64,000 bases of DNA from Brachyspira pilosicoli (GTDB lineage Bacteria; Spirochaetota; Brachyspiria; Brachyspirales; Brachyspiraceae), in assembly GCF_036997485.1 (NCBI RefSeq), contig NZ_JAWLPU010000001.1, positions 992,001 to 1,056,000 of the forward strand. Direction: 5' to 3'. This document shows positions 37,849 through 45,806 of the stretch, in pieces (positions within the stretch are counted from its first letter, which is position 1; every line of letters begins with the position of its first letter). The notes under the pieces were generated by a model that saw nothing but the letters and a program-made list of their open reading frames with translations, did not search any database and was not told where the DNA came from. The position numbers and the translations under genes were made by a program.

Positions 37849-38373
37849 TTATATTTCTTTCAAAGTAGATAATATACTTTTTATTTTATTATAATAATTT
37901 TTGCCGCTCATAGAAGCTACCATAAACTGATGATAATAATTATTTGTTTCAAGTACATATATAGAATAGTGTACATCAACTTCTTTATAATTAGAATGGA
38001 ACTCTGTAATATAAACATTCTTTTTATGTATAGTGCTTTTATTAGAGCTTAATATTATATTATTTTCTCTAATGCCATTTACTGTATTTTGATTGTACTC
38101 ATCTAAAGTTATATTATTAATTTCGCTTTTCTTTTTAGAGAACATTATAAGGCAAAGAGAGTCTTTATTATTAATTAATTCAAGATTTGAATTTTCATTA
38201 AGCTCGTTTTTTTCTTTTGATATATGCCATTTATTAGAAAATTTCATTTCAAATTTTTTGTCATAGCTTTTAATATAAAAATAAGATTTTTGTATATGTT
38301 TAAAAATAAAATAAGAAGCACTAGCACCGGCAATTGCTGAGCTAAGAATTATTATTGGAATATTTTTTTTCAT
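37849..38373 (-). CDS. Membrane-anchored protein, possible PsbP/DcrB-like fold
   Basis: A 174-residue protein with an N-terminal anchor (IPIIILSSAIAGASASYFIF) and a soluble domain that runs FEMKFSNKWHISK, ... LCLIMFSKKKSEINNITLDEY, ... VYITEFHSNYKEVDVHYSIYVLE, ... YYHQFMVASMSGKNYYNKIKSILSTL. The order of a 'W' strand, 'ITLDEY' helix and final 'FxxILSTL' helix recalls the PsbP/DcrB-type domain, but this is by eye only. AAGGAA lies upstream. Pairs with the next exported protein. Confidence 0.6.
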   Translation of the reverse strand: MKKNIPIIILSSAIAGASASYFIFKHIQKSYFYIKSYDKKFEMKFSNKWHISKEKNELNENSNLELINNKDSLCLIMFSKKKSEINNITLDEYNQNTVNGIRENNIILSSNKSTIHKKNVYITEFHSNYKEVDVHYSIYVLETNNYYHQFMVASMSGKNYYNKIKSILSTLKEI

Positions 38374-38556
38374 AGGTATATTCCTTATTTAAAAATATAA
38401 TATTAATATTACGGTATAGTATTTTAACTAAAAAATCAAGAATATTTTATAATTAATTGTACAAAAGTATTGTATTTTTAATTGTTTGCTTTTTATAAAT
38501 CAATATTGAAAAAATATAATAACATGGTTTCAAAATTATTACTTATAAATTTGTCC

Positions 38557-38585
38557 TTGACAATTTTTATATTTGTGATTATTAT
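38557..38585 (+). promoter_or_regulatory. Predicted promoter of the NSS transporter operon
   Basis: TTGACA (38557-38562), 17-base spacer, TATTAT (38580-38585); the start codon is at 38624. Confidence 0.7.
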
Positions 38586-38623
38586 AAATAGAAATATAAA
38601 AAATAGTGTATAGGTGATTATTT

Positions 38624-40012
38624 ATGAATGAGAAGAGAGAAAAGCTTTCAAGCAGATTAGGATTCTTATTAGTATCAGCAGGCTGTGCCATAGGTTTAGG
38701 TAATGTATGGAGATTTCCATATATTACAGGTCAATACGGCGGAGCTGCTTTTGTTGTTTTGTATTTAATATCATTAGTAATATTAGGGCTTCCAATACTT
38801 ATAATGGAGTTTACTGTTGGACGTGCAGGCGGAAGGGATTTAGCTGGTTCTTACAGAAACTTGGAGAAAAAAGGTCATAAATGGCATATTATTGGTTATG
38901 TACAGATTTTTGGCTGTGTTTTACTTTTAATGTTTTATACTACTATAGCTGGCTGGTGTTTATATTTCTGTTATTCTATGGCTATGGGTTATATGGACGG
39001 ATTAAGCCCTGAGCAAGTTCAGGCATTTTTTGGCAATATGCTTGCTTCACCTAAAACATTAATATTTTGGATGTTTATTGCTGTTGTTGTTGCTACAGTG
39101 GTTTGTTTTAAAGGACTTGAAAATGGTGTTGAGAGAGTAAGTAAGATTATGATGACTTTACTTTTCTTTGTACTTCTTATTCTTATAGTGAGAGCTGTTA
39201 CTTTGCCTAATGCTAAAGAAGGTCTTAAATTTTATTTGCTTCCAAATTTCAAAAATATGTTTGGCGATGGAATTGCTGGTTTTTCTAAAGTAGCTTATGC
39301 TGCTATAGGTCAGGCTTTCTTTACTTTGAGTTTGGGTATTGGTGCTATGACTATATTTGGAAGCTATATAGATAAAAATTATTCATTAACTGGCGAATCT
39401 ATAATGGTTGTTATATTAGATACTTTGATAGCATTATTATCTGGTCTTGTAATATTCCCTACAACTTTCTCTTTTGGAGTAAATCCTGGTCAGGGTGCTG
39501 GTTTAGTATTTCTTACTTTGCCTAATATATTTAATTCTATGGTTTTAGGCAGATTATGGGGAGCATTATTCTTCTTATTCTTATCTATTGCGGCATTAAC
39601 TACTATTATTGCTGTATTTGAAAATATTATAGCTTTCACTATGTCTGAAACTAAATGGAACCGTAAAAAAACTACAATAGTTGTTTCTATATCTATATTT
39701 ATATTAAGCTTGCCTGCTGCTTTAGGTTCTAATGTATTATCATTTATTAAACCTTTGGGTGAAGGAACTAGCATAATAGACGGTTTAGACTTCTTAGTTT
39801 CTAACAACTTCCTTCCTTTGGGCGGTATAATAATATTAATATTCTGTACTAGAGAGCTTGGCTGGGGTTGGAATAACTTCCTTAAAGAAGCTGATACTGG
39901 TAAGGGTTTGAAATTCCCTAAATGGTCTAGATTCTATGTTAGTTATATACTTCCTCTTATAGTGCTTACAATTTTTGTTGTTGACTATATTAATAAGTTT
40001 TTTCTAAAATAA
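38624..40012 (+). CDS. Sodium-dependent transporter, neurotransmitter:sodium symporter (NSS) family
   Basis: A 462-residue LeuT-fold transporter with about eleven helices. TM1 has the family motif GCAIGLGNVWRFPYITGQYGG (core GLGNVWRFPY) with unwound Na+/substrate site; TM6 region AFFTLSLGIGAMTIFGSYI also matches. Bacterial members import amino acids such as tryptophan, tyrosine or leucine with Na+. A MarR-type regulator begins 12 bases downstream and probably controls or is co-expressed with it. Confidence 0.93.
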   Translation: MNEKREKLSSRLGFLLVSAGCAIGLGNVWRFPYITGQYGGAAFVVLYLISLVILGLPILIMEFTVGRAGGRDLAGSYRNLEKKGHKWHIIGYVQIFGCVLLLMFYTTIAGWCLYFCYSMAMGYMDGLSPEQVQAFFGNMLASPKTLIFWMFIAVVVATVVCFKGLENGVERVSKIMMTLLFFVLLILIVRAVTLPNAKEGLKFYLLPNFKNMFGDGIAGFSKVAYAAIGQAFFTLSLGIGAMTIFGSYIDKNYSLTGESIMVVILDTLIALLSGLVIFPTTFSFGVNPGQGAGLVFLTLPNIFNSMVLGRLWGALFFLFLSIAALTTIIAVFENIIAFTMSETKWNRKKTTIVVSISIFILSLPAALGSNVLSFIKPLGEGTSIIDGLDFLVSNNFLPLGGIIILIFCTRELGWGWNNFLKEADTGKGLKFPKWSRFYVSYILPLIVLTIFVVDYINKFFLK

Positions 40013-40023
40013 TAGGCTATTAA

Positions 40024-40464
40024 ATGAAAGAAGAAGAGTTAAAGAAGCATATAGACATTATATACGACCATTGGTATGAAACTAATAGGTTTTATCATAT
40101 ATGGGCAAAACAGTATGGCATAACAGATTTAACTTTGTTTACACTAGGGTTAATTTATTATAATAAAGAATGCCCGCAGAATATGGTTACAGAGAAATTG
40201 TGCATACCAAAGCAAACAAGCTGTTCTCTTCTTAATGGTCTTGAGAAAAAGGGCTACATTACAAGAAAAATTAATTCCAAAGACAAAAGAAACAAAATTA
40301 TTACTCTCACCAAAAAGGGTATTAAGTTTGCCGAGCCTATATTAGAAAAACTTGAAAAACTTGATACAGATATGCTTGCTTCATTAAAAGATGAGGATAT
40401 AGTGAAGTATACAAATTGTCTAAAAGAGCTGATTAAGTTTATGGAGAATTATTCTAAAGATTGA
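40024..40464 (+). CDS. MarR family transcriptional regulator
   Basis: A 146-residue winged-helix regulator: YNKECPQNMVTEKLCIPKQT and SCSLLNGLEKKGYITRKIN form the helix-turn-helix, and SKDKRNKIITLTKKG is the wing. The N-terminal helix (HWYETNRFYHIWAKQYGIT) is the dimerisation segment. Its position directly after the NSS transporter suggests autoregulation and a link to the transported amino acid. Confidence 0.9.
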   Translation: MKEEELKKHIDIIYDHWYETNRFYHIWAKQYGITDLTLFTLGLIYYNKECPQNMVTEKLCIPKQTSCSLLNGLEKKGYITRKINSKDKRNKIITLTKKGIKFAEPILEKLEKLDTDMLASLKDEDIVKYTNCLKELIKFMENYSKD

Positions 40465-40795
40465 TTTTTAATATAAGCAAGTACTATAGCTTTATATGTT
40501 TGGAATATGTATAAATTATAAGATAGTATCCTTATTTTAAGCATAAAAAATGCAGTTTTTTTGGTTCTTTTATACCAATAAAATAACTGGGGGTGTGGGG
40601 GCAAAGCCACCACAAATAAAAAACTTAAAAAATAAATTTTTAGTATATATTGAAACAATTATTTTTTATAAATTTTTTATTGTTCTTTTTCACGCAGCTT
40701 ACGCGGTACGGACTTCGTCAAAGAACCAAAAAGTGCAATTTATATATTGGAATATTATAAACTATAGAATAATACCTATATTTTAGGCTAAATTA
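40465..40795 (-). repeat. Two reversed B-type intergenic repeat units
   Basis: First unit (about 40478-40660): partial B spacer, GTTCTTTTATACC arm, then GGGGGCAAAGCCACCAC head. Second unit (about 40670-40790): GTTCTTTTTC ... GAAAGAAC-type tail enclosing ACGCAGCTTACGCGGTACGG and GACTTCGTC; here the outer arms are the GTTCTTT/AAAGAAC variant where most B tails have CAACTTT/AAAGTTG. Lies between marR and the convergent OMP gene. Confidence 0.8.
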
Positions 40796-40799
40796 TATA

Positions 40800-40835
40800 A
40801 GGCTTATGATAAATATATTCATTCATCATAAGCCT
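40800..40835 (-). terminator. Terminator of the OMP gene
   Basis: AGGCTTATGAT (40800-40810) pairs with ATCATAAGCCT (40825-40835); on the minus strand it follows the OMP stop and leads into an AT-rich stretch. Confidence 0.65.
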
Positions 40836-40862
40836 AATATTTCATGCTAATAATTATAAGCT

Positions 40863-41498
40863 TTAACGTTTTCCAAAATGAATACCTAAAGAAAGCATAG
40901 CTCCTATTGAATGATGCTGATTTATATTGTAGCCTCCAAATAAGTTGTTTATATCACTTTTATCAAATATCATATATTCATAAAAAATATTAAGACCATA
41001 TACGATAGCTAAAGTTTCATTAACATTATAAATTCTATTTTCTAAAAATAAATTAACGTATGGAGATATTGGAACTTTATTTGGTTTTATATTTAAATCA
41101 TCTATTATGGGTATAAATTTAACACCTGAAGATAAGCCGAAAACTGAATCTATTTTTGAATTTAAAACAGGAGTAAATATAAATTTTAATGCCAAACCTG
41201 TTGTTATTGCACCTGCACCTAATTGATTTATTTTATAATTATCATTTTTTAAAGATATCATTCTGGCATCTATTCCTGTATCAAATAATAAACTCATACT
41301 CCTAAAAGAAGATTTATTTATAGGAAAGTTATAACCTAATTGTAAATTTAAATCTATTCTTGGCTCAAAAACTCCGCCTGTTAAATCAGTAAAACTGTCG
41401 GCAAATCCAAATTTTCCAGCAAAACCTAATTCAAAAGCAGGAAAAAGTATGCTTGAAAAAATAAATATAAAAGAAATTATAAATATTTTTAATTTCAT
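40863..41498 (-). CDS. Predicted outer-membrane beta-barrel protein
   Basis: A 211-residue protein with a signal peptide (KIFIISFIFIFSSILFPA) and amphipathic strands: FELGFAGKFGFADSF, RIDLNLQLGYNFPIN, GAITTGLALKFIFTP and the closing SIGAMLSLGIHFGKR. The size fits an eight- to ten-stranded barrel. Brachyspira-type genomes hold many such small surface proteins; no specific function is implied. Single gene. Confidence 0.72.
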   Translation of the reverse strand: MKLKIFIISFIFIFSSILFPAFELGFAGKFGFADSFTDLTGGVFEPRIDLNLQLGYNFPINKSSFRSMSLLFDTGIDARMISLKNDNYKINQLGAGAITTGLALKFIFTPVLNSKIDSVFGLSSGVKFIPIIDDLNIKPNKVPISPYVNLFLENRIYNVNETLAIVYGLNIFYEYMIFDKSDINNLFGGYNINQHHSIGAMLSLGIHFGKR

Positions 41499-41539
41499 TT
41501 TAGTTCTCCTAATATATTTAGTATAAAATATATTATATA

Positions 41540-42050
41540 TTTTTCATATAGAAATATCAACAAAAAGTTGCAGAAATAGCAAGTGTTTTGGCTTTGTATG
41601 TTTGGAATATGTATAAAGTATGAAATAATACCAACATTTTAAACTAAACAATGTAGCCTTTTTGCTTCTTTGCGGCTGCAAAAGAAGTGAGGTGTGTACC
41701 CTAAGGGCACGCTTCGCAGGGGGCAACGCCATCACAAACAAAAAACTTAAAAAATAAATTTTTAGTATATATTGAAATAATTATTTTTTTATCAACTTTT
41801 TCCCGCGTACGAGCTGTACCACCTTGCCGCACGGTAATGCTATGCTTTAATTATAACTTCTTAGTCGTGCGGGGAAGTGCCTTTTAATGTACAATTAAAT
41901 TATAAAATTTATAATAAAAATGCAGTCCTTTTGCTTCTTTGGGCCACCAAAAGAAGTAGGGGTTTGGGGACTAGTCCCCAAAATATAAAAACAAAAATTT
42001 ATAAATTTAAAAGTTTTTATCATATGGATACGCTTTGTAGAGCTGAGTCC
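41540..42050 (-). repeat. Reversed B unit followed by reversed A unit
   Basis: B part at 41560-41790 (spacer TTTGTATGTTTGGAATATGT, CTTCTTTGCGGC/GCAAAAGAAG arms, GCTTCGC at 41711-41717, GGGGGCAACGCCATCAC head). A part at 41791-42020 with the A hairpin at 41827-41872, CTTCTTTGGG ... CAAAAGAAG arms and TTTGGGGACTAGTCCCCAAA, a perfect 20-bp palindrome at 41963-41982. A worn GGATACGCTTTG remnant reaches about 42050. Confidence 0.87.
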
Positions 42051-42071
42051 ACGAGAACAAAAAATATCAAA

Positions 42072-42100
42072 TTGACAAAACCGAATCACTTTAGTATAAT
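42072..42100 (+). promoter_or_regulatory. Consensus sigma-70 promoter
   Basis: TTGACA (42072-42077), exactly 17 bases, TATAAT (42095-42100): a perfect consensus. It drives the CxxCxxxCC / radical-SAM-like / Nudix operon and excludes the TTG at 42100 as a start. Confidence 0.85.
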
Positions 42101-42135
42101 TGAACGAGTATTTTTTTATAGGGCGATATATCAAA

Positions 42136-42576
42136 ATGAAAGTAATACCTTCTGATAAAATTTTTAAAGATAGAAAAGAGAAAGTTACAGATAAATTATG
42201 TGCAGATTGTAATTCTTTATGCTGTCATGATTTGGTGATGGAAATATCTAAGCCTAAAAATGAAGAAGAATTAAAAACTTTGAAATGGTATCTTTATTTT
42301 AAGCATTCATTTATATTTATATATCAGGATACTTGGTACCATATGATAAGAAGTGAGTGCAGGTATTTAGATAAAAAAACTTATTTATGTACAAATTATG
42401 AGAATAGGCATGATATATGTACTAAGCACAGTCCGCCTAAATGTGAGAGATATGAAGAGTGGTATGATGTAATATTTGATGACCAGTATGAATTAGAAAA
42501 ATATGTTTATGAGAAGAAAATAATTAAAAAGAAATCTTCTAAGTCGCCTAAAAAAATAGCTAAAAAAGTAAAATAA
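42136..42576 (+). CDS. CxxCxxxCC (YkgJ-type) putative metal-chelating protein
   Basis: A 146-residue protein of the zinc/iron-chelating CxxCxxxCC family: LCADCNSLCCHDLVM near the N-terminus, then SECRYLDKKTYLCTNYENR and DICTKHSPPKCERYEEW supply the remaining cysteines. Members are thought to bind a metal cluster; biochemistry is open. The last 20 residues are Lys/Ser-rich. The ATG at 42136 lies 36 bases after the -10 box. First gene of a three-gene operon. Confidence 0.83.
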   Translation: MKVIPSDKIFKDRKEKVTDKLCADCNSLCCHDLVMEISKPKNEEELKTLKWYLYFKHSFIFIYQDTWYHMIRSECRYLDKKTYLCTNYENRHDICTKHSPPKCERYEEWYDVIFDDQYELEKYVYEKKIIKKKSSKSPKKIAKKVK

Positions 42577-42591
42577 AAAAATGTATAAGCA

Positions 42592-44052
42592 ATGAAAAAA
42601 GAAAAAATTGATAGAGTATGTATAACATATCCTCCTTTTGAATATAATAAAGGTTTTCCATTAATGTCTTTAAATAGGCAATTTCAATGGGTGAGGAATT
42701 TTACTGCTAATTACCCAATACTTTCTGCCTATGCTGCTACTTTATTAAAAAATAACGGTTATGATGTTTTTTTTATAGATACTGTTGCAAAAAAGATGGA
42801 TATAATAGATTGGCTTATACAAATGGACAATATAAACCCGCAATTAATATTTTTTGAAGCTACTACTGCTACTATAAATTATACTTGGGATACTATTGAC
42901 GCTATTAAAGATAAATATAAAAATTCTTATATAGTTTTGGCAGGCGACCATGTTACAGCATTGCCTGAAGAAAGTTTTTTAAAATCTAAAGTAGATTTTG
43001 TTATTACAGGCGGAGATTATGATGTTCTTCTTTTAAGTATTGTGAATCATATTAATAATGGAGAAAAATTAAAAGAAGGTATATATTATAGAACATCTCA
43101 AGGGAATATCAGAAATACCGGCAAATGTAAACTTGATTATCCTTTAGACCGACTTCCATTTATAGATAGAAACCTCACTAATTGGAAATTATATTCTAAA
43201 GAAAATGAATATTATAAAAAAACTCCAGCTACATTTATTATGTCAGGCCGTGGAGCTGTTTTTAACAATTATAATTGTGCTTCTTCTAATATATTATTTA
43301 ATAATGTTAGATTAAGAAACCCTATTAATGTTGTTGATGAAATAGAATATTTGCATAAAAGATATGGTATAAAAGAGTTTGTTGATGTTACTGTATCTTT
43401 TCCTATGGGAGAGTGGCTTTCATTATTTTGTCAAACTATGATAGAGAGAAAATTAAATAAAAAAGTTTATATTGATTGTTATATGTATTTTACTGATTTA
43501 GACTATCATTATTATAAAATGATGAAAAGAGCTGGATTTAAAACATTAATTGTTACTTTCCCTTCTGCCAATACCAAGACCTTAGAAAAGCTATCTCCTT
43601 CATATATAAATATAGAGTCTATGATTGAATCTATTAAAATGGCGAGAAAGGCAGGACTCTTTATAGATATGATGGTAAAGATTGGTTATCCTTGGGAGAA
43701 TGAAGATGATATTATATCTACTTTTGATGTGATAAAATATTTAATGACTAATGGTTATGTTAATACAATGAATACTTCAATTTTTGTTCCTTATCCTGGC
43801 ACTAGTATATTTAATTATTGCAGGGAGAATAATTATATTAATACTGATAATTGGTTTGAATATGATATGCGCAGCAGTGTGATGAAATTGGAAGTTGATG
43901 ATATTTTTCAGTATGTGGAATATTTTTATAATTTATCTTTTAATCCTATGTATATTTTTCATAAAATATTAAGTATTAGGGATATATATGATATTAGGCA
44001 TCATATAAACTCTTTTAGAAATGTAGTATCATCGTATATCAATAGGGAGTAA
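42592..44052 (+). CDS. Radical-SAM/B12-binding-like protein with degenerate cluster motif
   Basis: A 486-residue protein with the layout of B12-binding radical SAM enzymes: an N-terminal cobalamin-binding-like domain (about 5-165; YPPFEYNKG, YPILSAYAATLLKNNGYDV, VLAGDHVTALPEE) and a radical SAM-like TIM barrel (about 205-430; PINVVDEIEYLHKRYGIKEF, MMKRAGFKTLIVTF, GLFIDMMVKIGYPWENEDDI). Where the [4Fe-4S] motif CxxxCxxC belongs, the sequence is SGRGAVFNNYNCAS: the first two cysteines are Ala and Asn and only the third remains. No other CxxxCxxC exists. The frame is intact, so this looks like a conserved non-catalytic relative rather than a pseudogene. Between the CxxCxxxCC gene and the Nudix gene, 15 and 17 bases away. 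Confidence 0.8.
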   Translation: MKKEKIDRVCITYPPFEYNKGFPLMSLNRQFQWVRNFTANYPILSAYAATLLKNNGYDVFFIDTVAKKMDIIDWLIQMDNINPQLIFFEATTATINYTWDTIDAIKDKYKNSYIVLAGDHVTALPEESFLKSKVDFVITGGDYDVLLLSIVNHINNGEKLKEGIYYRTSQGNIRNTGKCKLDYPLDRLPFIDRNLTNWKLYSKENEYYKKTPATFIMSGRGAVFNNYNCASSNILFNNVRLRNPINVVDEIEYLHKRYGIKEFVDVTVSFPMGEWLSLFCQTMIERKLNKKVYIDCYMYFTDLDYHYYKMMKRAGFKTLIVTFPSANTKTLEKLSPSYINIESMIESIKMARKAGLFIDMMVKIGYPWENEDDIISTFDVIKYLMTNGYVNTMNTSIFVPYPGTSIFNYCRENNYINTDNWFEYDMRSSVMKLEVDDIFQYVEYFYNLSFNPMYIFHKILSIRDIYDIRHHINSFRNVVSSYINRE

Positions 44053-44069
44053 TAAAATTAAAAAATATT

Positions 44070-44564
44070 ATGACTGAGCTTTGGGACATCTATGATATAA
44101 ACAAAAATAAAAAAAACAAGCTGCATAAAAGGGGTTTGCCTTTAGATAAAAATGATTATCATATAGTTATACATGCTTGGGTGATTAATAGTAATGATGA
44201 GGTGATATTAACTAAAAGACACAGCAGCAAAAAGATATGTCCTAATATGTGGGAATGCACTGAAGGTTCTATAGTTGCGGGTGAGAGCAGTGTTGAGGGA
44301 GCTGTTAGGGAGTTAAAAGAAGAGATAGGGCTCTCTTTTAAAGTTGATGAGGCTACATTTCTTACATCGTTTATTCTTGATTTTTCTAATACTATAATTG
44401 ATTCTTATTTGTTTAAAAGAGATGTTGATATAAATGATTTAGTCTTGCAAGAAAATGAAGTTAGTGAGGTAAAAATTGTTAATGAGAGAGTTTATAGAGA
44501 GATGTGTAAAAATGGTGATATTGTTGAGTCTTTGATGTATTTTTACGATTTATACAAAAAATAG
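44070..44564 (+). CDS. Nudix hydrolase (isopentenyl-diphosphate isomerase-like)
   Basis: A 164-residue Nudix protein. The Nudix box runs GSIVAGESSVEGAVRELKEE followed by IGL, fitting Gx5Ex7REUxEExGU. The N-terminal ELWDIYDINKNKK and HKRGLPLDKNDYHIVIHAW are typical of the YfcD/IDI-like subgroup. Substrate unknown; it hydrolyses or isomerises nucleoside or prenyl diphosphates. Last gene of the operon starting at 42136. Confidence 0.9.
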   Translation: MTELWDIYDINKNKKNKLHKRGLPLDKNDYHIVIHAWVINSNDEVILTKRHSSKKICPNMWECTEGSIVAGESSVEGAVRELKEEIGLSFKVDEATFLTSFILDFSNTIIDSYLFKRDVDINDLVLQENEVSEVKIVNERVYREMCKNGDIVESLMYFYDLYKK

Positions 44565-44594
44565 CATAAAAAATTCTACTAAATTTTTTTTAGA

Positions 44595-44622
44595 TTGAAA
44601 AAAAGAATTTATATGTTATAAT
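44595..44622 (+). promoter_or_regulatory. Predicted promoter of scpB
   Basis: TTGAAA (44595-44600), 16-base spacer, TATAAT (44617-44622); the start codon is at 44657, with AAAGGA between. Confidence 0.65.
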
Positions 44623-44656
44623 ACTACTAAACTAAAATGAAAAAGGATTTTCTTAA

Positions 44657-45289
44657 ATGAGTTTAGAAGAATTATCTAATCAAGATACTGTTGAAACTAA
44701 TAATAATGAAGTAAAAGCAGAAGGCAATTTTACAATAGATGAAAATGTATTAGAGAATCAGGAAGAACTTGAGAGGGTATTAGAAGCTGTTATATATGTA
44801 GAGGGTACAGTTTCTATATCTCGATTAAGAAATCTTTTTAAATGTGAGAATACTGATATAAGAAATTATATAGAAAATATTAACAATAGATATAAAAGTG
44901 TAGGAAGTGCTATAGAGATATTGGAAGTAGGTGATAGTGTAATGATGACTATAATACCTTCTACATTTGGCACTTTATCTGCAATATATGACAGAAAACG
45001 TAAAAAGAAAATATCAAAAGCTATGCTTCAAACGCTTTCTATTATAGCCTATAAGCAGCCTCTAACAAAAGCAGAGATTGATGATATAAGACAAAGCGAC
45101 AGTTCTTATCATCTTAGAATGCTTATGGAAGATGGTTTTATAGCTTGGAAAGGCAGAAAAGATTATCTTGATAAAAGACAAACTTATGGAACAACAGATA
45201 AATTCTTAATGCATTTTGGTATAAACAGTTTAGATGATTTACCAAAATTAAGAGAATTAAAAGATTTAGAGTTCAACAGAAACGACTAA
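44657..45289 (+). CDS. scpB: Segregation and condensation protein B
   Basis: A 210-residue winged-helix kleisin partner of SMC-ScpA. The first 35 residues are an acidic, low-complexity extension. Core motifs: LERVLEAVIYVEGTVSIS, KISKAMLQTLSIIAYKQPLT, KAEIDDIRQSDSSYHLRMLM and TYGTTDKFLMHFGINSLDDL. ScpA is not adjacent, although the two are often neighbours. Own promoter. Confidence 0.93.
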   Translation: MSLEELSNQDTVETNNNEVKAEGNFTIDENVLENQEELERVLEAVIYVEGTVSISRLRNLFKCENTDIRNYIENINNRYKSVGSAIEILEVGDSVMMTIIPSTFGTLSAIYDRKRKKKISKAMLQTLSIIAYKQPLTKAEIDDIRQSDSSYHLRMLMEDGFIAWKGRKDYLDKRQTYGTTDKFLMHFGINSLDDLPKLRELKDLEFNRND

Positions 45290-45354
45290 AAATAATCCGT
45301 ATTTTTGTATGTGTTTTGCAAAGAAATATAATTTTAATCTAAAATGAGAATATT

Positions 45355-45745
45355 ATTTAATACATATTCTAACATATAAATTGCACTTTTTGCTGCTGGA
45401 AAAATTTGATAGAAATAATATACATTGAAAACTTTTAAATCTGTCAAAATTTGTTTTCTATGTTTTTATTTCCCTCAGGGACTATCCCAAGAACCACCAG
45501 TTCTTTTGCCGATAGGCACCTACTCGGTATTGGTATAAAAGAACCTTATATTCTACGGATACGCTTCGCGAAGAACTGCATTTTTATTGTAAATTTTATA
45601 ATTTAATTGTACATTAAAATGCCCTCCCCCACACGACTAAGAAGTTATAATTAAAGCATAGCATTACCGTGCGGAAAGCCCTTACGACGAGTAATGCGGC
45701 AAGGTGGTACAGCTCGTACGTGGGAAAAAGAACAACAAAAAACTG
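45355..45745 (+). repeat. Partial B unit followed by A unit
   Basis: Worn B tail at 45360-45425, then a head at 45470-45560 with GTTCTTTTGCC ... TAAAAGAAC arms, a TTCTACGGATACGCTTCGCG cassette, spacer, and a disrupted A hairpin at 45628-45674 (left arm CCCACACG) with a short insertion, AAAGCCCTTACGACGAGTAA, after the right arm. It sits between scpB and xylB. Confidence 0.83.
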
Positions 45746-45806
45746 ATAAAAAATTATTATTTTATGATATACTAAAAACATACATAATATTTTGTAGGAT
45801 AAAATT

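Noticed and set aside
42100-42136. TTG start at 42100 for the CxxCxxxCC protein
   Set aside because: It overlaps the -10 box of a consensus promoter, so it would lie upstream of the transcript start; ATG 42136 is used.
41877-42155. Small protein genes in repeat regions (also 16125-16319, 40449-40658, 40550-40786, 41544-41741, 52714-52941, 56116-56301)
   Set aside because: The frames follow palindromic repeat modules, exist on either strand, share only repeat-derived strings and lack ribosome sites.
42592-44052. Frameshift or pseudogene at the radical SAM site
   Set aside because: The reading frame is continuous over 486 codons with normal codon use on both sides of the altered motif.
44657-45289. 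ScpA gene near scpB
   Set aside because: No kleisin-like frame is found on either side; upstream is a Nudix operon and downstream a repeat.
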